Positions 1 through 10,346 of a stretch of 64,000 bases of DNA are shown here, piece by piece. Source of the stretch: Blautia sp. Marseille-P3087 (GTDB taxonomy: Bacteria; Bacillota; Clostridia; Lachnospirales; Lachnospiraceae); NCBI RefSeq assembly GCF_900120195.1, contig NZ_LT635539.1, positions 2,968,661 through 3,032,660 of the forward strand. Direction: 5' to 3'. Position 1 is the first letter of the stretch; each line of letters opens with the position of its first letter. The translations under genes and the position numbers were made by a program. Below the pieces are notes generated by a model that was not told the origin of the DNA, did not search any database, and saw nothing but the letters and a program-made list of their open reading frames with translations.

Positions 1-1130
<1,130 letters not shown>

Positions 1131-1212
1131 AGTAAGCATGGTTAAGATAATCGATTGCTTAGTCGACATGTATGTGGTTTTGAAGATATGATATATCTTC
1201 TAAGTAATATAA

Positions 1213-1285
1213 TCCTCCTTAGCTCAGTCGGTAGAGCATGCGGCTGTTAACCGCAGTGTCGTTGGTTCGAGTCCAACAGGGGGAG
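1213..1285 (+). tRNA. tRNA-Asn (anticodon GTT)
   Basis: The 73-nt cloverleaf has acceptor arms 1213-1219 and 1278-1284 with discriminator G1285. The anticodon loop CTGTTAA contains GTT and the T-arm reads GGTTCGAGTCC. CCA is not encoded. It is the first of three tRNAs directly downstream of the 23S gene, probably co-transcribed with the rRNA operon. Confidence 0.95.
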
Positions 1286-1297
1286 CTTTTTATATCT

Positions 1298-1369
1298 GGC
1301 TCCATGGTCAAGCGGTTAAGACACCGCCCTTTCACGGCGGTAACAGGGGTTCAAATCCCCTTGGAGTCA
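1298..1369 (+). tRNA. tRNA-Glu (anticodon TTC)
   Basis: The 72-nt cloverleaf has acceptor 1298-1304 paired with 1362-1368 and discriminator A1369. The anticodon stem CCGCC/GGCGG flanks a loop with TTC, and the T-loop is GGTTCAAATCC. It lies 12 nt after tRNA-Asn. Confidence 0.95.
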
Positions 1370-1395
1370 TTTCCTTAAATGGAATAATTAAATAT

Positions 1396-1466
1396 GGTGC
1401 CATAGCCAAGTGGTAAGGCAAAGGTCTGCAACACCTCTATCCCCGGTTCAAATCCGGGTGGCACCT
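1396..1466 (+). tRNA. tRNA-Cys (anticodon GCA)
   Basis: The 71-nt cloverleaf has acceptor GGTGCCA (1396-1402) paired with TGGCACC (1459-1465) and discriminator T1466, the base expected for Cys tRNA. The anticodon loop CTGCAAC contains GCA. It is the last gene of the rRNA/tRNA operon before a strong terminator. Confidence 0.95.
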
Positions 1467-1470
1467 CTAC

Positions 1471-1505
1471 AAAATCCAGAATTCAGTATTCTGGATTTTT
1501 TTTTG
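1471..1505 (+). terminator. Rho-independent terminator of the rRNA/tRNA operon
   Basis: AAATCCAGAAT and ATTCTGGATTT form an 11-bp AT-rich stem around a short loop, followed by about eight T residues. It ends the 23S-tRNA transcript. Confidence 0.9.
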
Positions 1506-1511
1506 CATTAA

Positions 1512-2132
1512 GGAAATCCAAAGGGGATCAAGGACTGGGATGATTTGATCAAAGAAGATGTCGGAGTTATCACACTGAATCCGAAAACGTCCGGCGGAGC
1601 AAGATGGAATTATCTGGCGGCATGGGCGTATGCGGATAAAAAGTTTGATGGCGACGAAGACAAGATCAAAGACTTTATCAAGAAACTTTATGCAAACGTA
1701 CTTGTACTGGATTCCGGTGCAAGAGGCGCAACGACTTCTTTTGTAGAAAACGGACAGGGTGATGTTCTGATTGCATGGGAAAACGAAGCTTACCTTTCTG
1801 TAAAAGATTATCCGGATGATTACGAAATTGTGACACCGAGTATCAGTATTCTGGCACAGCCATCCGTAGCAATTGTAGATTCTGTAGTAGATAAAAAGGG
1901 AACTCGAGAGACGGCAACAGAATATCTGAATTATCTTTATTCCAATGAAGCTCAGAGAATCGCAGGAGATAACTATTATCGTCCGTCTAATGAAGATATT
2001 TTGAAAGAGTATGCAGACACATTTGATCTGAATGTAAATCTTGTGACGATTGACGATTTTGGAGGATGGACAAAAGCGCAGGAAACACATTTTGCGGATG
2101 GTGGTGTGTTTGACCAGATTTATGAAGAATAA
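1512..2132 (+). pseudogene. 5'-truncated sulfate ABC transporter substrate-binding protein (Sbp/CysP-like)
   Basis: About 206 codons stay open from GGA at 1512 to TAA at 2130-2132. The product starts [12 protein letters not shown] and continues with [31 protein letters not shown] and a C-terminal [15 protein letters not shown] stretch. These are signature segments of the C-terminal two-thirds of sulfate/thiosulfate-binding proteins, which are usually about 330-350 residues long. The signal peptide and first lobe are missing: the frame has a stop at 1509-1511, directly after the tRNA terminator. There is no start codon with a ribosome binding site; a TTG at 1545 lacks a Shine-Dalgarno. No cysTWA genes follow. 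The reading frame itself is otherwise undamaged, so the truncation looks recent, either a rearrangement joined to the rRNA operon or an assembly join. Confidence 0.85.
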
Positions 2133-2144
2133 GAAATAAAAATA

Positions 2145-2195
2145 AGAGCCCTCCCCGGCAGGACTATAAGATTACTGCGCTGGAGAGGGCTCTTT
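2145..2195 (+). terminator. Stem-loop terminator after the sbp fragment
   Basis: AGAGCCCTC (2145-2153) pairs perfectly with GAGGGCTCT (2185-2193), with inner pairing possible. Only a short T run follows. It would end sbp transcription before the convergent pyrC gene. Confidence 0.55.
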
Positions 2196-2217
2196 GCATT
2201 GCATATCGAGGAGGCGC
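2194..2217. repeat. 24-bp dispersed repeat, copy 1
   Basis: The 24-bp sequence beginning TTGCATTGCATATCGAG recurs without mismatch at 13071-13094. Both copies sit immediately 3' of a terminator and between two convergent genes. Confidence 0.8.
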
Positions 2218-2242
2218 TGATTTGTAAAGTTATACACACACT

Positions 2243-3505
2243 TTATCCGCGATAAATAATTTTTCCACCACAGATCGTGTAGTGGATCTTTCCGTAAAGC
2301 TCAGATCCCTTAAACGGGCTGTTGGAAGCCTTGGAAGCAAAATCAGTGACAGTCCATTTTTCGTTTGGATCAAAGATTACAAAATCAGCCGGAGCATTTA
2401 ACTGGATAATTCCGCCTGGCAGACGATAGAGCATTGCAGGATTACAGGTCATTTTTTCCAGAAGTTCCATCAGGGTTAGATGCCCTTCTTTTACAAGGGA
2501 AGTAATACCGAGGCCGAGGGAGGTTTCAAGTCCTGTGATACCGCTCGGAGCTTCTGTAAGCGGTTTTGCTTTTTCTTCCATACTGTGAGGAGCATGATCA
2601 GTAGCAATCAGGTCAATCGTGCCATCTTTCAGTCCTTCAATGATCGCCAGACGATCTTTTTCTGCACGAAGCGGTGGATTCATTTTTGCAAGGGTGCCAT
2701 GTTTTAGAAGTGCCTCTTCTGTTAAAGTAAAATGATGAGGCGTTGCTTCTGCGTGGATGTCAGCACCGAGTTTTTTTGCTGTACGGACAAGTTCAACGGA
2801 GTTTGCGGAGCTGATATGTTGAATCACGACAGCAGCGCCGCTTCGAAGCGCAAGCATACAATCACGTGCTACCATAACTTCTTCAGCAATGGCAGGAGAA
2901 CCGATGACATCAAGTTTTTCAGCGGTTTTTCCGGCATTGATGCCGTTATTGGTGATAAAGGCTTTGTCCTCTTCGTGAAGGCTGATTGGCATATGAAGTG
3001 CAGCAGCCTTTTGCATTGCCTGATAACAGAATACCGCGTCGAGAAGCGGAATACCATCATCGGTGAATCCACAGGCGCCTGCATTGGCAAGTGCATCGAA
3101 ATCAGTCATTTTTTCACCATTCAGACTGTAGGAGACAGAAGCAGTCTGATAGATATGTATATCTTCTTTCTGTGCGCGCTCCAGAATATCTTTCAGAGTA
3201 TCAACAGAGTCTACGGTAGGCTTTGTATTTGCCATACAGATGACAGAGGTAAATCCACCCTTTGCAGCTGCAAGCGACCCGGTATGGATATCTTCTTTGT
3301 AAGTGAGTCCCGGATCACGAAAATGCACATGTGTATCGACTAATCCCGGAGCTACAGTCAGTCCTGAAAGGTCAAGAATTTCTTCTTCATTCTGCGGAGC
3401 AAGGTCTGGGGCAAGTTCAGTGATAATACCGTTTGTAATACGGATGTCCAGAGGTGCGGCGGTTCGAGTAGCAGGATCAATAAGATGACCATTTTTAAGA
3501 AGCAT
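2243..3505 (-). CDS. pyrC: Dihydroorotase
   Basis: Cytosolic zinc amidohydrolase of the de novo pyrimidine pathway that interconverts N-carbamoyl-aspartate and dihydroorotate. The 420-residue length fits type I dihydroorotase. Metal-binding HVHFRDPG lies at about residues 59-66, HEE and QHISS follow mid-protein as metal/substrate segments, and the active-site TDHAPH lies near residue 303. The ATG is preceded by GGGAG at good spacing. It stands alone on the minus strand, separated from the upstream symporter gene by a long hairpin. No other pyr gene is nearby and no PyrR-type leader was recognised. Confidence 0.96.
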   Translation of the reverse strand: MLLKNGHLIDPATRTAAPLDIRITNGIITELAPDLAPQNEEEILDLSGLTVAPGLVDTHVHFRDPGLTYKEDIHTGSLAAAKGGFTSVICMANTKPTVDSVDTLKDILERAQKEDIHIYQTASVSYSLNGEKMTDFDALANAGACGFTDDGIPLLDAVFCYQAMQKAAALHMPISLHEEDKAFITNNGINAGKTAEKLDVIGSPAIAEEVMVARDCMLALRSGAAVVIQHISSANSVELVRTAKKLGADIHAEATPHHFTLTEEALLKHGTLAKMNPPLRAEKDRLAIIEGLKDGTIDLIATDHAPHSMEEKAKPLTEAPSGITGLETSLGLGITSLVKEGHLTLMELLEKMTCNPAMLYRLPGGIIQLNAPADFVIFDPNEKWTVTDFASKASNSPFKGSELYGKIHYTICGGKIIYRG

Positions 3506-3581
3506 AGTTTTCTCCCTTCTGACAGTGCAAGAGGATATTTCCAGTTCTTTTGCTTACTGTCACTAAATTAAATTCAGTATA

Positions 3582-3625
3582 GAAGAAACCGGAGAACTTT
3601 GTCAAGCTGACAAAATCCTCCGGTT
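3582..3625 (-). terminator. Terminator after the DAACS symporter gene
   Basis: Read on the minus strand, AACCGGAGGATTTTGTCA pairs with TGACAAAGTTCTCCGGTT around a 3-nt loop, followed by a pyrimidine-rich TTCTTC. The stem of about 17 bp separates the cyuA-like/symporter unit from pyrC. Confidence 0.7.
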
Positions 3626-3670
3626 GTATATTCGCAGTAAAATAAGTAGTTTAATAGACAGAATATGAAT

Positions 3671-4891
3671 TTATAAATCTACGCTGATATTCTGTTCTTT
3701 AATATTGTGTCTCTTGGCGTATCCGGTGAGGATAAGGGTGAGAGCACCATCTCCGGTAACGTTACATGCTGTACCAAAGCTGTCCTGAAGGGCAAAGATC
3801 GTCAGCATAAGAGCAGTACCTGTTTCGTTGAAACCGAGAACACCGGTAATAAGTCCGAGGGATGCCATAACAGTTCCTCCCGGAACACCAGGTGCTCCGA
3901 GTGCGAAGATTCCGAGCAGCAGGCAGAAAAGAATCATGGTGCCAGGTGCCGGGATAGAGCCATACAGGATCTTTGAAATAGTCATAACAAAAAATACTTC
4001 AGTAAGAACAGATCCGCAGAGATGGATGTTGGCAAAAAGAGGAATACCAAACTGTACCATATCTTTACGAAGTGGTTTTGCTTTGCCTGCACACTGAAGA
4101 GCGACTGCAAGAGTAGCAGCAGAGGACATGGTTCCTACTGCAGTCAGATAAGCCGGTCCATAGTGGCGAACAACTTCCATCGGGTTTTCATGTGAATATA
4201 CGCCAGCAAGGAAATAGAGCAGTGCCATCCAGATAAAGTGACCAATCAGTACGATTACGATAACCTGAAGGAATACAGGAAGCTGTTTGGTAATAGATCC
4301 TTCGTAAGCAAGTCCGCAGAAAGTAAGTGCGATAAAGAACGGAAGAATCGGAATAATGATCTTGGATACGATGGAAAGCACGATTTTCTGGAATTCATCC
4401 AGTACACCGGTGATCAGCTTTGTCTGATTCCATGTAGCAGCCAGACCTACCATGATAGAAAATACCAGAGCACTCATAACGGACATGATCTGTGGAATGG
4501 AAAGTTCGAATACGACTTCCGGAAGTGTCTTAAGCCCTTCTACATCAGTAACAATGGAGAGATGTGGGATAAGTATATATCCTGCACCTGTGGAAAAAAG
4601 AGCTGCACCGATAGAAGATGCATAAGCAAGCACAAGAGCAACACCCAGCATACGGGAGGCGTTGTTGCCGAGCTTTGTGATAGATGGTGCAATAAATCCG
4701 ATGATGATTAGTGGTACACAGAAGTTGATCAGCTGACCGAGAACATATTTCACTGTAACAACGATATTCAGAATTGCAACAGTCAGCGAAGCACCGTCTG
4801 TTTTGTTTAAAATGATACCTGCAATGATGCCGATGATAACACCGACTAACAGTTTAAAAGGTAGGCTTGTAAAGAAATTATTTTTTTTCAT
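3671..4891 (-). CDS. Dicarboxylate/amino acid:cation symporter (DAACS family)
   Basis: Integral membrane secondary transporter of 406 residues, typical for the GltP/SstT/DctA fold, taking up an acidic or small amino acid with Na+ or H+. Multiple hydrophobic helices run from residue 10 onward. The region GTMSSAATLAVAL corresponds to the serine-rich reentrant loop HP1, and ALGAPGVPGGTV to HP2. DSFGTACNVTGDGA near residue 380 matches the substrate-contact NVTGD segment of TM8. It lies 37 nt downstream of the cysteine desulfidase-like gene, probably in one operon, which suggests cysteine or serine as substrate. Specificity cannot be read from the sequence. Confidence 0.93.
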   Translation of the reverse strand: MKKNNFFTSLPFKLLVGVIIGIIAGIILNKTDGASLTVAILNIVVTVKYVLGQLINFCVPLIIIGFIAPSITKLGNNASRMLGVALVLAYASSIGAALFSTGAGYILIPHLSIVTDVEGLKTLPEVVFELSIPQIMSVMSALVFSIMVGLAATWNQTKLITGVLDEFQKIVLSIVSKIIIPILPFFIALTFCGLAYEGSITKQLPVFLQVIVIVLIGHFIWMALLYFLAGVYSHENPMEVVRHYGPAYLTAVGTMSSAATLAVALQCAGKAKPLRKDMVQFGIPLFANIHLCGSVLTEVFFVMTISKILYGSIPAPGTMILFCLLLGIFALGAPGVPGGTVMASLGLITGVLGFNETGTALMLTIFALQDSFGTACNVTGDGALTLILTGYAKRHNIKEQNISVDL

Positions 4892-4928
4892 TTAAGTAGT
4901 CCCCCTGTAAAAAGATATAAATATAAGA

Positions 4929-6218
4929 TCAACAGTCCTGATTGATATCAGCCTGGTCGATCATGACATTGAGAATTTCCGTATCGGTGAGGCGCATGCC
5001 GACGCGTCCGATATATCCCATACTTTTGATGGTTTCTTCGATATCGTCTTTGATGATTCCCTCGCCCGGAAGAAAGCTCTTGTTCTGAATGCTGAGCTGG
5101 AAAGCCATCAGAGCGGCATCGACAGAAGAGGCGATCTTTGCGGCGCAGGATGGTTTGGCACCGTCACATACAATTCCACCGACGTTTCCGAGGGTGTTTA
5201 TGATCGTCAGGGATACCTGCTGGTAAGTACCGCCATACATATAGGTGATTCCTGCACCGGCACCGCACGCTGCACTGACGGCACCACAGTAAGCAGAAAG
5301 ACTTCCTATATAATATTTCTGATGGATGGCGATCAGATTGCTGACAACGAGAGAACGACAGAGTTTCTCATGGGAAACTTCCCATTCTTCAGCAAAAACA
5401 ATAACAGGGAGAGATACGGTCATTCCCTGATTTCCACTTCCGGAGTTGATTACAACCGGCATGGAACAGCCGCCCATACGGGCATCACTTCCGGCAGCAG
5501 CCCTTGCACATGCTCTGGTCGTTACACTTTTGCCCCAGACATGCATGAGCGTTTTTCCGATCTGCGCGCCATAGTTATTGTCCAGTCCCTCCTGAGAGAT
5601 GGCGGAGTTCAGTTTGATCTGACGATCCAGAATCGGCTGTACATCTTCTATTTTTACCTGATCGGCAAAATCAAGGATGTCTTTGACTGCCAGTTTGGAT
5701 TTATCCACAGTAGTAATATTGTCAGATCTGTATGGATTATCCAGAATTACTTCACCGTTTTTTTCGATATGGGTGACGTTGGTGTGTTGATGCTCGATTG
5801 TGACAGAAGCGTAATGTCCGCCTTTGATCACTTTGGCTGTGATGTAGAGGTTGTCTACATTCTGAACCAGAGAGCAGGAACAGACGTTCTTTGCAATCAG
5901 TTCTTTCGTGAGGGCAATGTCTTTGGGCGTTACTTCACTGAGTACTTCCAGAGCTTTGTCAGCATTTCCACCGACGATGCCGAGAATAGCTGCAACGTCA
6001 ATTCCTTTAAGTCCGCCGGAATTCGGAACAGTAACACCTTTAACATTCTTAATGATGTTTCCACTCAGAAGCATTTCTACCGTATCAGGAAATTCTCCGA
6101 GAATCTGGCGAGCTTTTGCCGCTGCATAAGCAATGGCAATCGGTTCTGTACATCCGAGTGCAGGTACCAGCTCCTGTTTCAGGATGTTCAGATAGTTTTC
6201 ATATAATGCAGAGTCCAT
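4929..6218 (-). CDS. L-cysteine desulfidase / L-serine dehydratase-like protein (UPF0597, CyuA/YhaM family)
   Basis: Predicted [4Fe-4S] enzyme of 429 residues, resembling CyuA (YhaM) and serine dehydratase alpha chains, which split cysteine or serine to pyruvate plus ammonia and sulfide. Family marks are LGCTEPIAIAYAA near residue 22, GGCSMPVVINSGSGNQG, the Cys-rich CGAVSAACGAGAG and GIVCDGAKPSCAAK; the conserved cysteines are the presumed cluster ligands. ATG 6218 is preferred because AAAGGAG lies 8 nt upstream; an in-frame TTG at 6248 has no such site. It is first in a two-gene unit with the DAACS symporter. In E. coli the partner is a different transporter family (CyuP). Confidence 0.88.
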   Translation of the reverse strand: MDSALYENYLNILKQELVPALGCTEPIAIAYAAAKARQILGEFPDTVEMLLSGNIIKNVKGVTVPNSGGLKGIDVAAILGIVGGNADKALEVLSEVTPKDIALTKELIAKNVCSCSLVQNVDNLYITAKVIKGGHYASVTIEHQHTNVTHIEKNGEVILDNPYRSDNITTVDKSKLAVKDILDFADQVKIEDVQPILDRQIKLNSAISQEGLDNNYGAQIGKTLMHVWGKSVTTRACARAAAGSDARMGGCSMPVVINSGSGNQGMTVSLPVIVFAEEWEVSHEKLCRSLVVSNLIAIHQKYYIGSLSAYCGAVSAACGAGAGITYMYGGTYQQVSLTIINTLGNVGGIVCDGAKPSCAAKIASSVDAALMAFQLSIQNKSFLPGEGIIKDDIEETIKSMGYIGRVGMRLTDTEILNVMIDQADINQDC

Positions 6219-6394
6219 TAGTGGGTCTCCTTTCCCTTTAATACGCAATTAGCGTTTGTGCAATCAGTATATCCTGTTTTGAAAAATATTACAATGTATT
6301 ATGCAAAATAACAAAAAATAAATATGATTTAACAAGTATGTATTCAGGGAAAAGGACTATTTTCATAAAAAGTGAAATGTTCGACAAAAAGCAC

Positions 6395-6423
6395 TTTACA
6401 TTTGCAAATTCATATGTTAGAAT
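6395..6423 (+). promoter_or_regulatory. Sigma-A-type promoter of the rpsF operon
   Basis: TTTACA (6395-6400) and TAGAAT (6418-6423) are separated by 17 bp. The transcript would start near 6430 and give a leader of about 75 nt before rpsF. Confidence 0.65.
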
Positions 6424-6454
6424 AACCAACTGTGTGATATATTTTCATATCCTT

Positions 6455-6476
6455 GCTCTCTGTACAGGCAGAGGGC
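6455..6476 (+). promoter_or_regulatory. Leader hairpin upstream of rpsF (candidate S6:S18 binding site)
   Basis: GCTCTCTG pairs with CAGAGGGC (8 bp, one G-T pair) around a 6-nt loop in the rpsF leader. Such rpsF operons are often autoregulated by an S6:S18 complex binding a leader hairpin. Only the position and stem support this here; the known bulged motif was not confirmed. Confidence 0.4.
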
Positions 6477-6504
6477 CATAAAGACCACAAGGAGGTAAGA
6501 AAGC

Positions 6505-6792
6505 ATGAACAAGTACGAATTAGCATTAGTTGTGAGCGCAAAAGTTGAAGACGAAGTTCGTGATGCAGTAGTAGAGAAAGCAAAAGGCTACATCGCTCGT
6601 TACAACGGAAACGTCACAGAAGTAGAAGAATGGGGTAAGAAGAAATTAGCTTACGAAATTCAGAAAATGCATGAAGGCTTCTACTATTTCATTCAGTTTG
6701 AAGCAGACGCACAGTGTCCGGCCGAAGTAGAAAGACATGTACGTATCATGGACAACGTATTAAGATACTTAGTCGTTCGTAAAGACGCATAA
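6505..6792 (+). CDS. rpsF: 30S ribosomal protein S6
   Basis: Small-subunit protein that pairs with S18 on the 30S platform. The 95-residue length is normal. The product begins MNKYELALVVSAKVEDE, contains VEEWGKKKLAYEI at about residues 41-53 and ends in the conserved VLRYLVVR strand. AAGGAGG lies 9 nt before ATG. It is the first gene of rpsF-ssb-rpsR. Confidence 0.98.
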   Translation: MNKYELALVVSAKVEDEVRDAVVEKAKGYIARYNGNVTEVEEWGKKKLAYEIQKMHEGFYYFIQFEADAQCPAEVERHVRIMDNVLRYLVVRKDA

Positions 6793-6865
6793 TCTTTTTA
6801 CAGATGGATTTTAGAAAGCACCATTAAGAAACCCGTTCACTCACTAAGAAGAAAGAGGTATAACA

Positions 6866-7324
6866 ATGAACAAAGTAATTTTAATGGGACGCTTAACAAG
6901 AGATCCTGAGGTAAGATATTCCGCAGGAGAAAATGCACTGGCAATTGCAAGATACACATTGGCAGTCGACAGAAGATTTCGCCGTGACGGAGAAGCTACT
7001 GCTGATTTTATCAGTTGTGTTGTTTTCGGACGTGGCGCGGAATTTGCAGAGAAATATTTCCATCAGGGAATCCGTATTGTAGTCAGCGGTCGTATTCAGA
7101 CAGGTAGCTACACAAACAGAGAAGGTCAGAAAGTCTATACGACAGAAGTTGTCGTTGAGGAACAGGAATTTGCAGAAAGCAAAGCATCCAGTGACAGCTA
7201 TGCAGCATCACATCCTCAGCAGAGTGCAGCACCGGCTCCGTCAATGCCGAGCCCGGGAGCAGCAAGCGCAGATGGCTTTATGAACATTCCGGATGGAATC
7301 GACGAGGAGCTTCCATTTAACTAA
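6866..7324 (+). CDS. ssb: Single-stranded DNA-binding protein
   Basis: Binds ssDNA during replication and repair and recruits partners through its C-terminal tip. The 152-residue protein has an OB fold at about residues 1-105 (MNKVILMGRLTRDPEVRYS, then DFISCVVFGRGAEFAEKY), a Pro/Ala/Ser-rich linker at 110-140, and the acidic tip EELPFN that matches the SSB interaction peptide. It lies between rpsF and rpsR, the usual Firmicutes order. Confidence 0.98.
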   Translation: MNKVILMGRLTRDPEVRYSAGENALAIARYTLAVDRRFRRDGEATADFISCVVFGRGAEFAEKYFHQGIRIVVSGRIQTGSYTNREGQKVYTTEVVVEEQEFAESKASSDSYAASHPQQSAAPAPSMPSPGAASADGFMNIPDGIDEELPFN

Positions 7325-7370
7325 GCTCTTAATTTAAACTGAAAGAAAATATGAACAGGAGGAAACCATC

Positions 7371-7634
7371 ATGGCTTACAATAGAGGCGAAAGACCGGAC
7401 TCTCCAATGAAGAGAAGAGGCGGACGCAGAAGAAAAAAAGTTTGTGTATTCTGCGGTAAAGAAAACAATGAAATCGATTACAAGGATGTAGCAAAACTCA
7501 GAAAATATGTTTCTGAAAGAGGTAAAATCCTTCCGAGAAGAATTACAGGAAACTGTGCAAAACATCAGAGAGCTCTGACCGTTGCTGTTAAGAGAGCACG
7601 TCATCTGTCCATGATGCCATACGTTCAGGACTAA
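7371..7634 (+). CDS. rpsR: 30S ribosomal protein S18
   Basis: The 87-residue S18 has a basic N-terminus ([16 protein letters not shown]) with one Cys pair-like start, [19 protein letters not shown] and the conserved [14 protein letters not shown] core. AGGAGG precedes the ATG. It is last in the operon, followed by a terminator. Confidence 0.98.
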   Translation: MAYNRGERPDSPMKRRGGRRRKKVCVFCGKENNEIDYKDVAKLRKYVSERGKILPRRITGNCAKHQRALTVAVKRARHLSMMPYVQD

Positions 7635-7660
7635 TCTGATCGATATAGCGTATATGAGTT

Positions 7661-7711
7661 GCTGTCACCCAAAAGACGGAAATCTGTCTGGAGGGTGGCA
7701 GCGTTTTTTTT
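7661..7711 (+). terminator. Terminator of the rpsF-ssb-rpsR operon
   Basis: GCTGTCACCC (7661-7670) pairs with GGGTGGCAGC (7693-7702), with an inner AGAC/GTCT stem, then eight Ts. Confidence 0.9.
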
Positions 7712-7814
7712 CTGAAAAAAGACACCGAAGCTGTTTTCTTTACAATTTTATGGTAAAGTCTCTGTGAATCTGCTATAATAGAAGGCAGCATCGTTGTAAA
7801 GAATAAGAAAAAGA

Positions 7815-9884
7815 ATGGTAAAGAGTGTTATGAGTGGAAAATTAAAATTAAAAGGTCACCTGAAGCATTTAGCCCGCTGGCCATTGTATTTATCCGTTCT
7901 GCTGATTGCATTGAATATTCTGGTATACGTGATCAACATAAAAGCTGGTGTAGTTGTCACTATGGGCAATATCCTCTATCTTGTGGCAGCAGTTGCACTT
8001 TTGCTTTATCACAGACCACTGTTATTCAATGATCTGATTGCTTTTGCCAGCCAGTATGAGTTTCTTGAGAAACGTGTTCTTGAGGAACTGGCGCTTCCAT
8101 ATGCAGTGATGGATATACAGGGAAGGATGATCTGGTCTAACAGAATGTTTGCCCAGCTGACGGGGAAAGATTCCTTCTATCGTAAAAATGTCTGTACGAT
8201 TTTTCCTGATATTACAGCAGACAAGCTTCCGGGAAAGGACGGTCAAGACATCACAGAGCTCAGTACACAGTTTGGAGACCGAATTTACCGGATCTCCATG
8301 CAGAAAGTGAAGCTCGGTGAATCCGTTGTTCCATCAAAACTTTTGATGGACATTCCGGATACAGCCAGTCTTATCGCGATGTATCTCTACGATGAGACAG
8401 AGTTGAAAGAGTATATTCAGGCAAATGAGGACAATAAGCTGGTAGTTGCGCTGGCTTACCTCGATAATTACGAAGAAGCACTGGAAAGTGTTGAAGATGT
8501 AAGGCGCTCTCTTTTGATCGCACTGATCGACCGTAAGATCACGAAATATTTTTCTAATTATGACGGACTTGTCCGCAAACTGGAAAAAGATAAATATTTC
8601 CTGATAATGAGACAGAGTTCGCTTGAAGCTCTGAAAGAACAGAAGTTCCATATCCTTGAAGAGGTAAAGACAGTGAATATCGGTAATGAAATGACGGTGA
8701 CGTTAAGTATCGGTATCGGACTGAATGCCCCGACTTATCTTCAGGATTATGAGTATTCACGTATTGCGATCGAGATGGCACTTGGACGCGGTGGCGACCA
8801 GGTTGTTATCAAGAATGGTGAGAAGATTACTTATTACGGCGGTAAAGCACAGCAGATGGAAAAGACTACCAGAGTCAAAGCCAGAGTAAAGGCACAGGCA
8901 CTCAAGGAATTTATGAGTACCAAAGAGCGTGTTGTGGTCATGGGGCACAAGATTACGGATGTTGATGCGCTCGGAGCTGCTATTGGTATTTACCGTGCTG
9001 GAAAGACACTTGGTAAACCGGTACACATAGTTGTCAATGATCCGTCTACTTCGATTCGTCCGTTGATGGCAGGATATATGAACAATCCGGACTATGAACC
9101 GTCCATGTTTATTGATCGTAATCAGGCAATTGATCTGGTCGATGACAATACGGTTGTTGTCGTTGTTGATACGAACAAACCGAGTTATACAGAGTGTGAA
9201 GATTTACTGTATCTGACAAAGACAATCGTTGTGCTGGATCATCATCGCAGGGGAAATGAAGTCATTCAGAATGCCGTACTTTCCTATGTGGAGCCGTATG
9301 CATCTTCTACGTGTGAGATGGTTGCTGAGATTCTGCAGTATTTTTCAGATGATCTCCGTCTGAGAAATATTGAAGCAGACTGTCTGTATGCGGGAATTAT
9401 GATTGACACAAATAACTTTATCACAAGAGCAGGTGTGCGGACTTTTGAGGCGGCTGCTTTCCTGAGACGCTCCGGTGCGGATATGACACGTGTCCGTAAA
9501 ATGCTACGTGATAATATTGATTCCTATAAAGCAAGAGCGGAGGCAGTACGTACTGCAGAAATCTACCGTGGATGTTTTGCTATCGCACAGTGCCCGAGCA
9601 AAGGTCTGGAAAGTCCTACGGTTGTCGGTGCACAGGCTGCCAATGAACTGCTGAATATTGCAGGAGTGAAGGCATCTTTTGTTCTGACCCCTTATAACAA
9701 AGAAGTCTACGTCAGTGCCCGTGCGATCGATGAAGTCAATGTGCAGGTTATGATGGAAAAGCTTGGCGGCGGCGGACATATCAATATTGCCGGTGCGCAG
9801 GTCAGACGCCCGATGGATGAAGTCGAAGATATGATCAAAGAAATTATAGATGAGATGTATCAGGAGGAAGAAACAAAGAAATGA
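7815..9884 (+). CDS. gdpP: Cyclic-di-AMP phosphodiesterase, GdpP type (DHH family)
   Basis: Membrane-bound enzyme that hydrolyses cyclic di-AMP, a second messenger for potassium and cell-wall homeostasis. Residues 17-66 hold two membrane helices. A PAS-like segment follows (about 85-170), then a degenerate GGDEF domain (about 175-315). The DHH domain has [15 protein letters not shown] near 375 and the catalytic triad D475-H476-H477, and the DHHA1 domain ends in [12 protein letters not shown]. The 689-residue length fits. The first ATG (7815) lacks a good ribosome binding site; ATG 7830, after AAAGAG, is an equally likely start. It overlaps rplI by 4 nt. Confidence 0.93.
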   Translation: MVKSVMSGKLKLKGHLKHLARWPLYLSVLLIALNILVYVINIKAGVVVTMGNILYLVAAVALLLYHRPLLFNDLIAFASQYEFLEKRVLEELALPYAVMDIQGRMIWSNRMFAQLTGKDSFYRKNVCTIFPDITADKLPGKDGQDITELSTQFGDRIYRISMQKVKLGESVVPSKLLMDIPDTASLIAMYLYDETELKEYIQANEDNKLVVALAYLDNYEEALESVEDVRRSLLIALIDRKITKYFSNYDGLVRKLEKDKYFLIMRQSSLEALKEQKFHILEEVKTVNIGNEMTVTLSIGIGLNAPTYLQDYEYSRIAIEMALGRGGDQVVIKNGEKITYYGGKAQQMEKTTRVKARVKAQALKEFMSTKERVVVMGHKITDVDALGAAIGIYRAGKTLGKPVHIVVNDPSTSIRPLMAGYMNNPDYEPSMFIDRNQAIDLVDDNTVVVVVDTNKPSYTECEDLLYLTKTIVVLDHHRRGNEVIQNAVLSYVEPYASSTCEMVAEILQYFSDDLRLRNIEADCLYAGIMIDTNNFITRAGVRTFEAAAFLRRSGADMTRVRKMLRDNIDSYKARAEAVRTAEIYRGCFAIAQCPSKGLESPTVVGAQAANELLNIAGVKASFVLTPYNKEVYVSARAIDEVNVQVMMEKLGGGGHINIAGAQVRRPMDEVEDMIKEIIDEMYQEEETKK

Positions 9885-10327
9885 AAGTAATTTTATTAGA
9901 AGACGTAAAAGCCCTGGGAAAAAAAGGACAGATTGTGAATGTCAGTGACGGATATGCAAGAAACATGATCTTACCGAAAAAACTTGGTGTGGAGGCTACT
10001 CCGAAGAACCTCAACGATCTGAAACTTCAGAAAGCCAATGCAGAAAAAGTTGCACAGGAAAACCTCGAAGCAGCTCAGGCATTTGCAAAAGACCTCGAAA
10101 CAAAAGAAATCATTCTGACACTGAAAGTAGGAGAAGGTGGAAGAACCTTTGGTTCTGTTTCCTCCAAAGAAATCTCCGAAGCAGCCAAAACACAGCTTGG
10201 TCTCGATATCGACAAGAAGAAGCTGCAGCTTCCGAATCCGATCAGAAATCTTGGTGTGACACAGGTTCCGGTAAAACTTCATCCTAAGGTAACCGGAAGC
10301 CTTAAAGTCTGGATCAAAGAAGCATAA
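9881..10327 (+). CDS. rplI: 50S ribosomal protein L9
   Basis: The 148-residue L9 has N-domain motif [19 protein letters not shown], with [12 protein letters not shown] at about residues 26-37, the long connecting helix (about 40-75), and a C-terminal rRNA-binding domain. The ATG overlaps the gdpP stop (ATGA), and an AGGAGGAAG site lies inside the end of gdpP. The gdpP-rplI-dnaB order is conserved in Firmicutes. Confidence 0.98.
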   Translation: MKVILLEDVKALGKKGQIVNVSDGYARNMILPKKLGVEATPKNLNDLKLQKANAEKVAQENLEAAQAFAKDLETKEIILTLKVGEGGRTFGSVSSKEISEAAKTQLGLDIDKKKLQLPNPIRNLGVTQVPVKLHPKVTGSLKVWIKEA

Positions 10328-10346
10328 GAAATAAGGAGTGGGCACG

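Noticed and set aside
1467-2090. Minus-strand 207-codon frame opposite the sbp fragment.
   Set aside because: Rich in Cys, Ile and Phe like other antisense shadows; the plus frame clearly matches sulfate-binding proteins.
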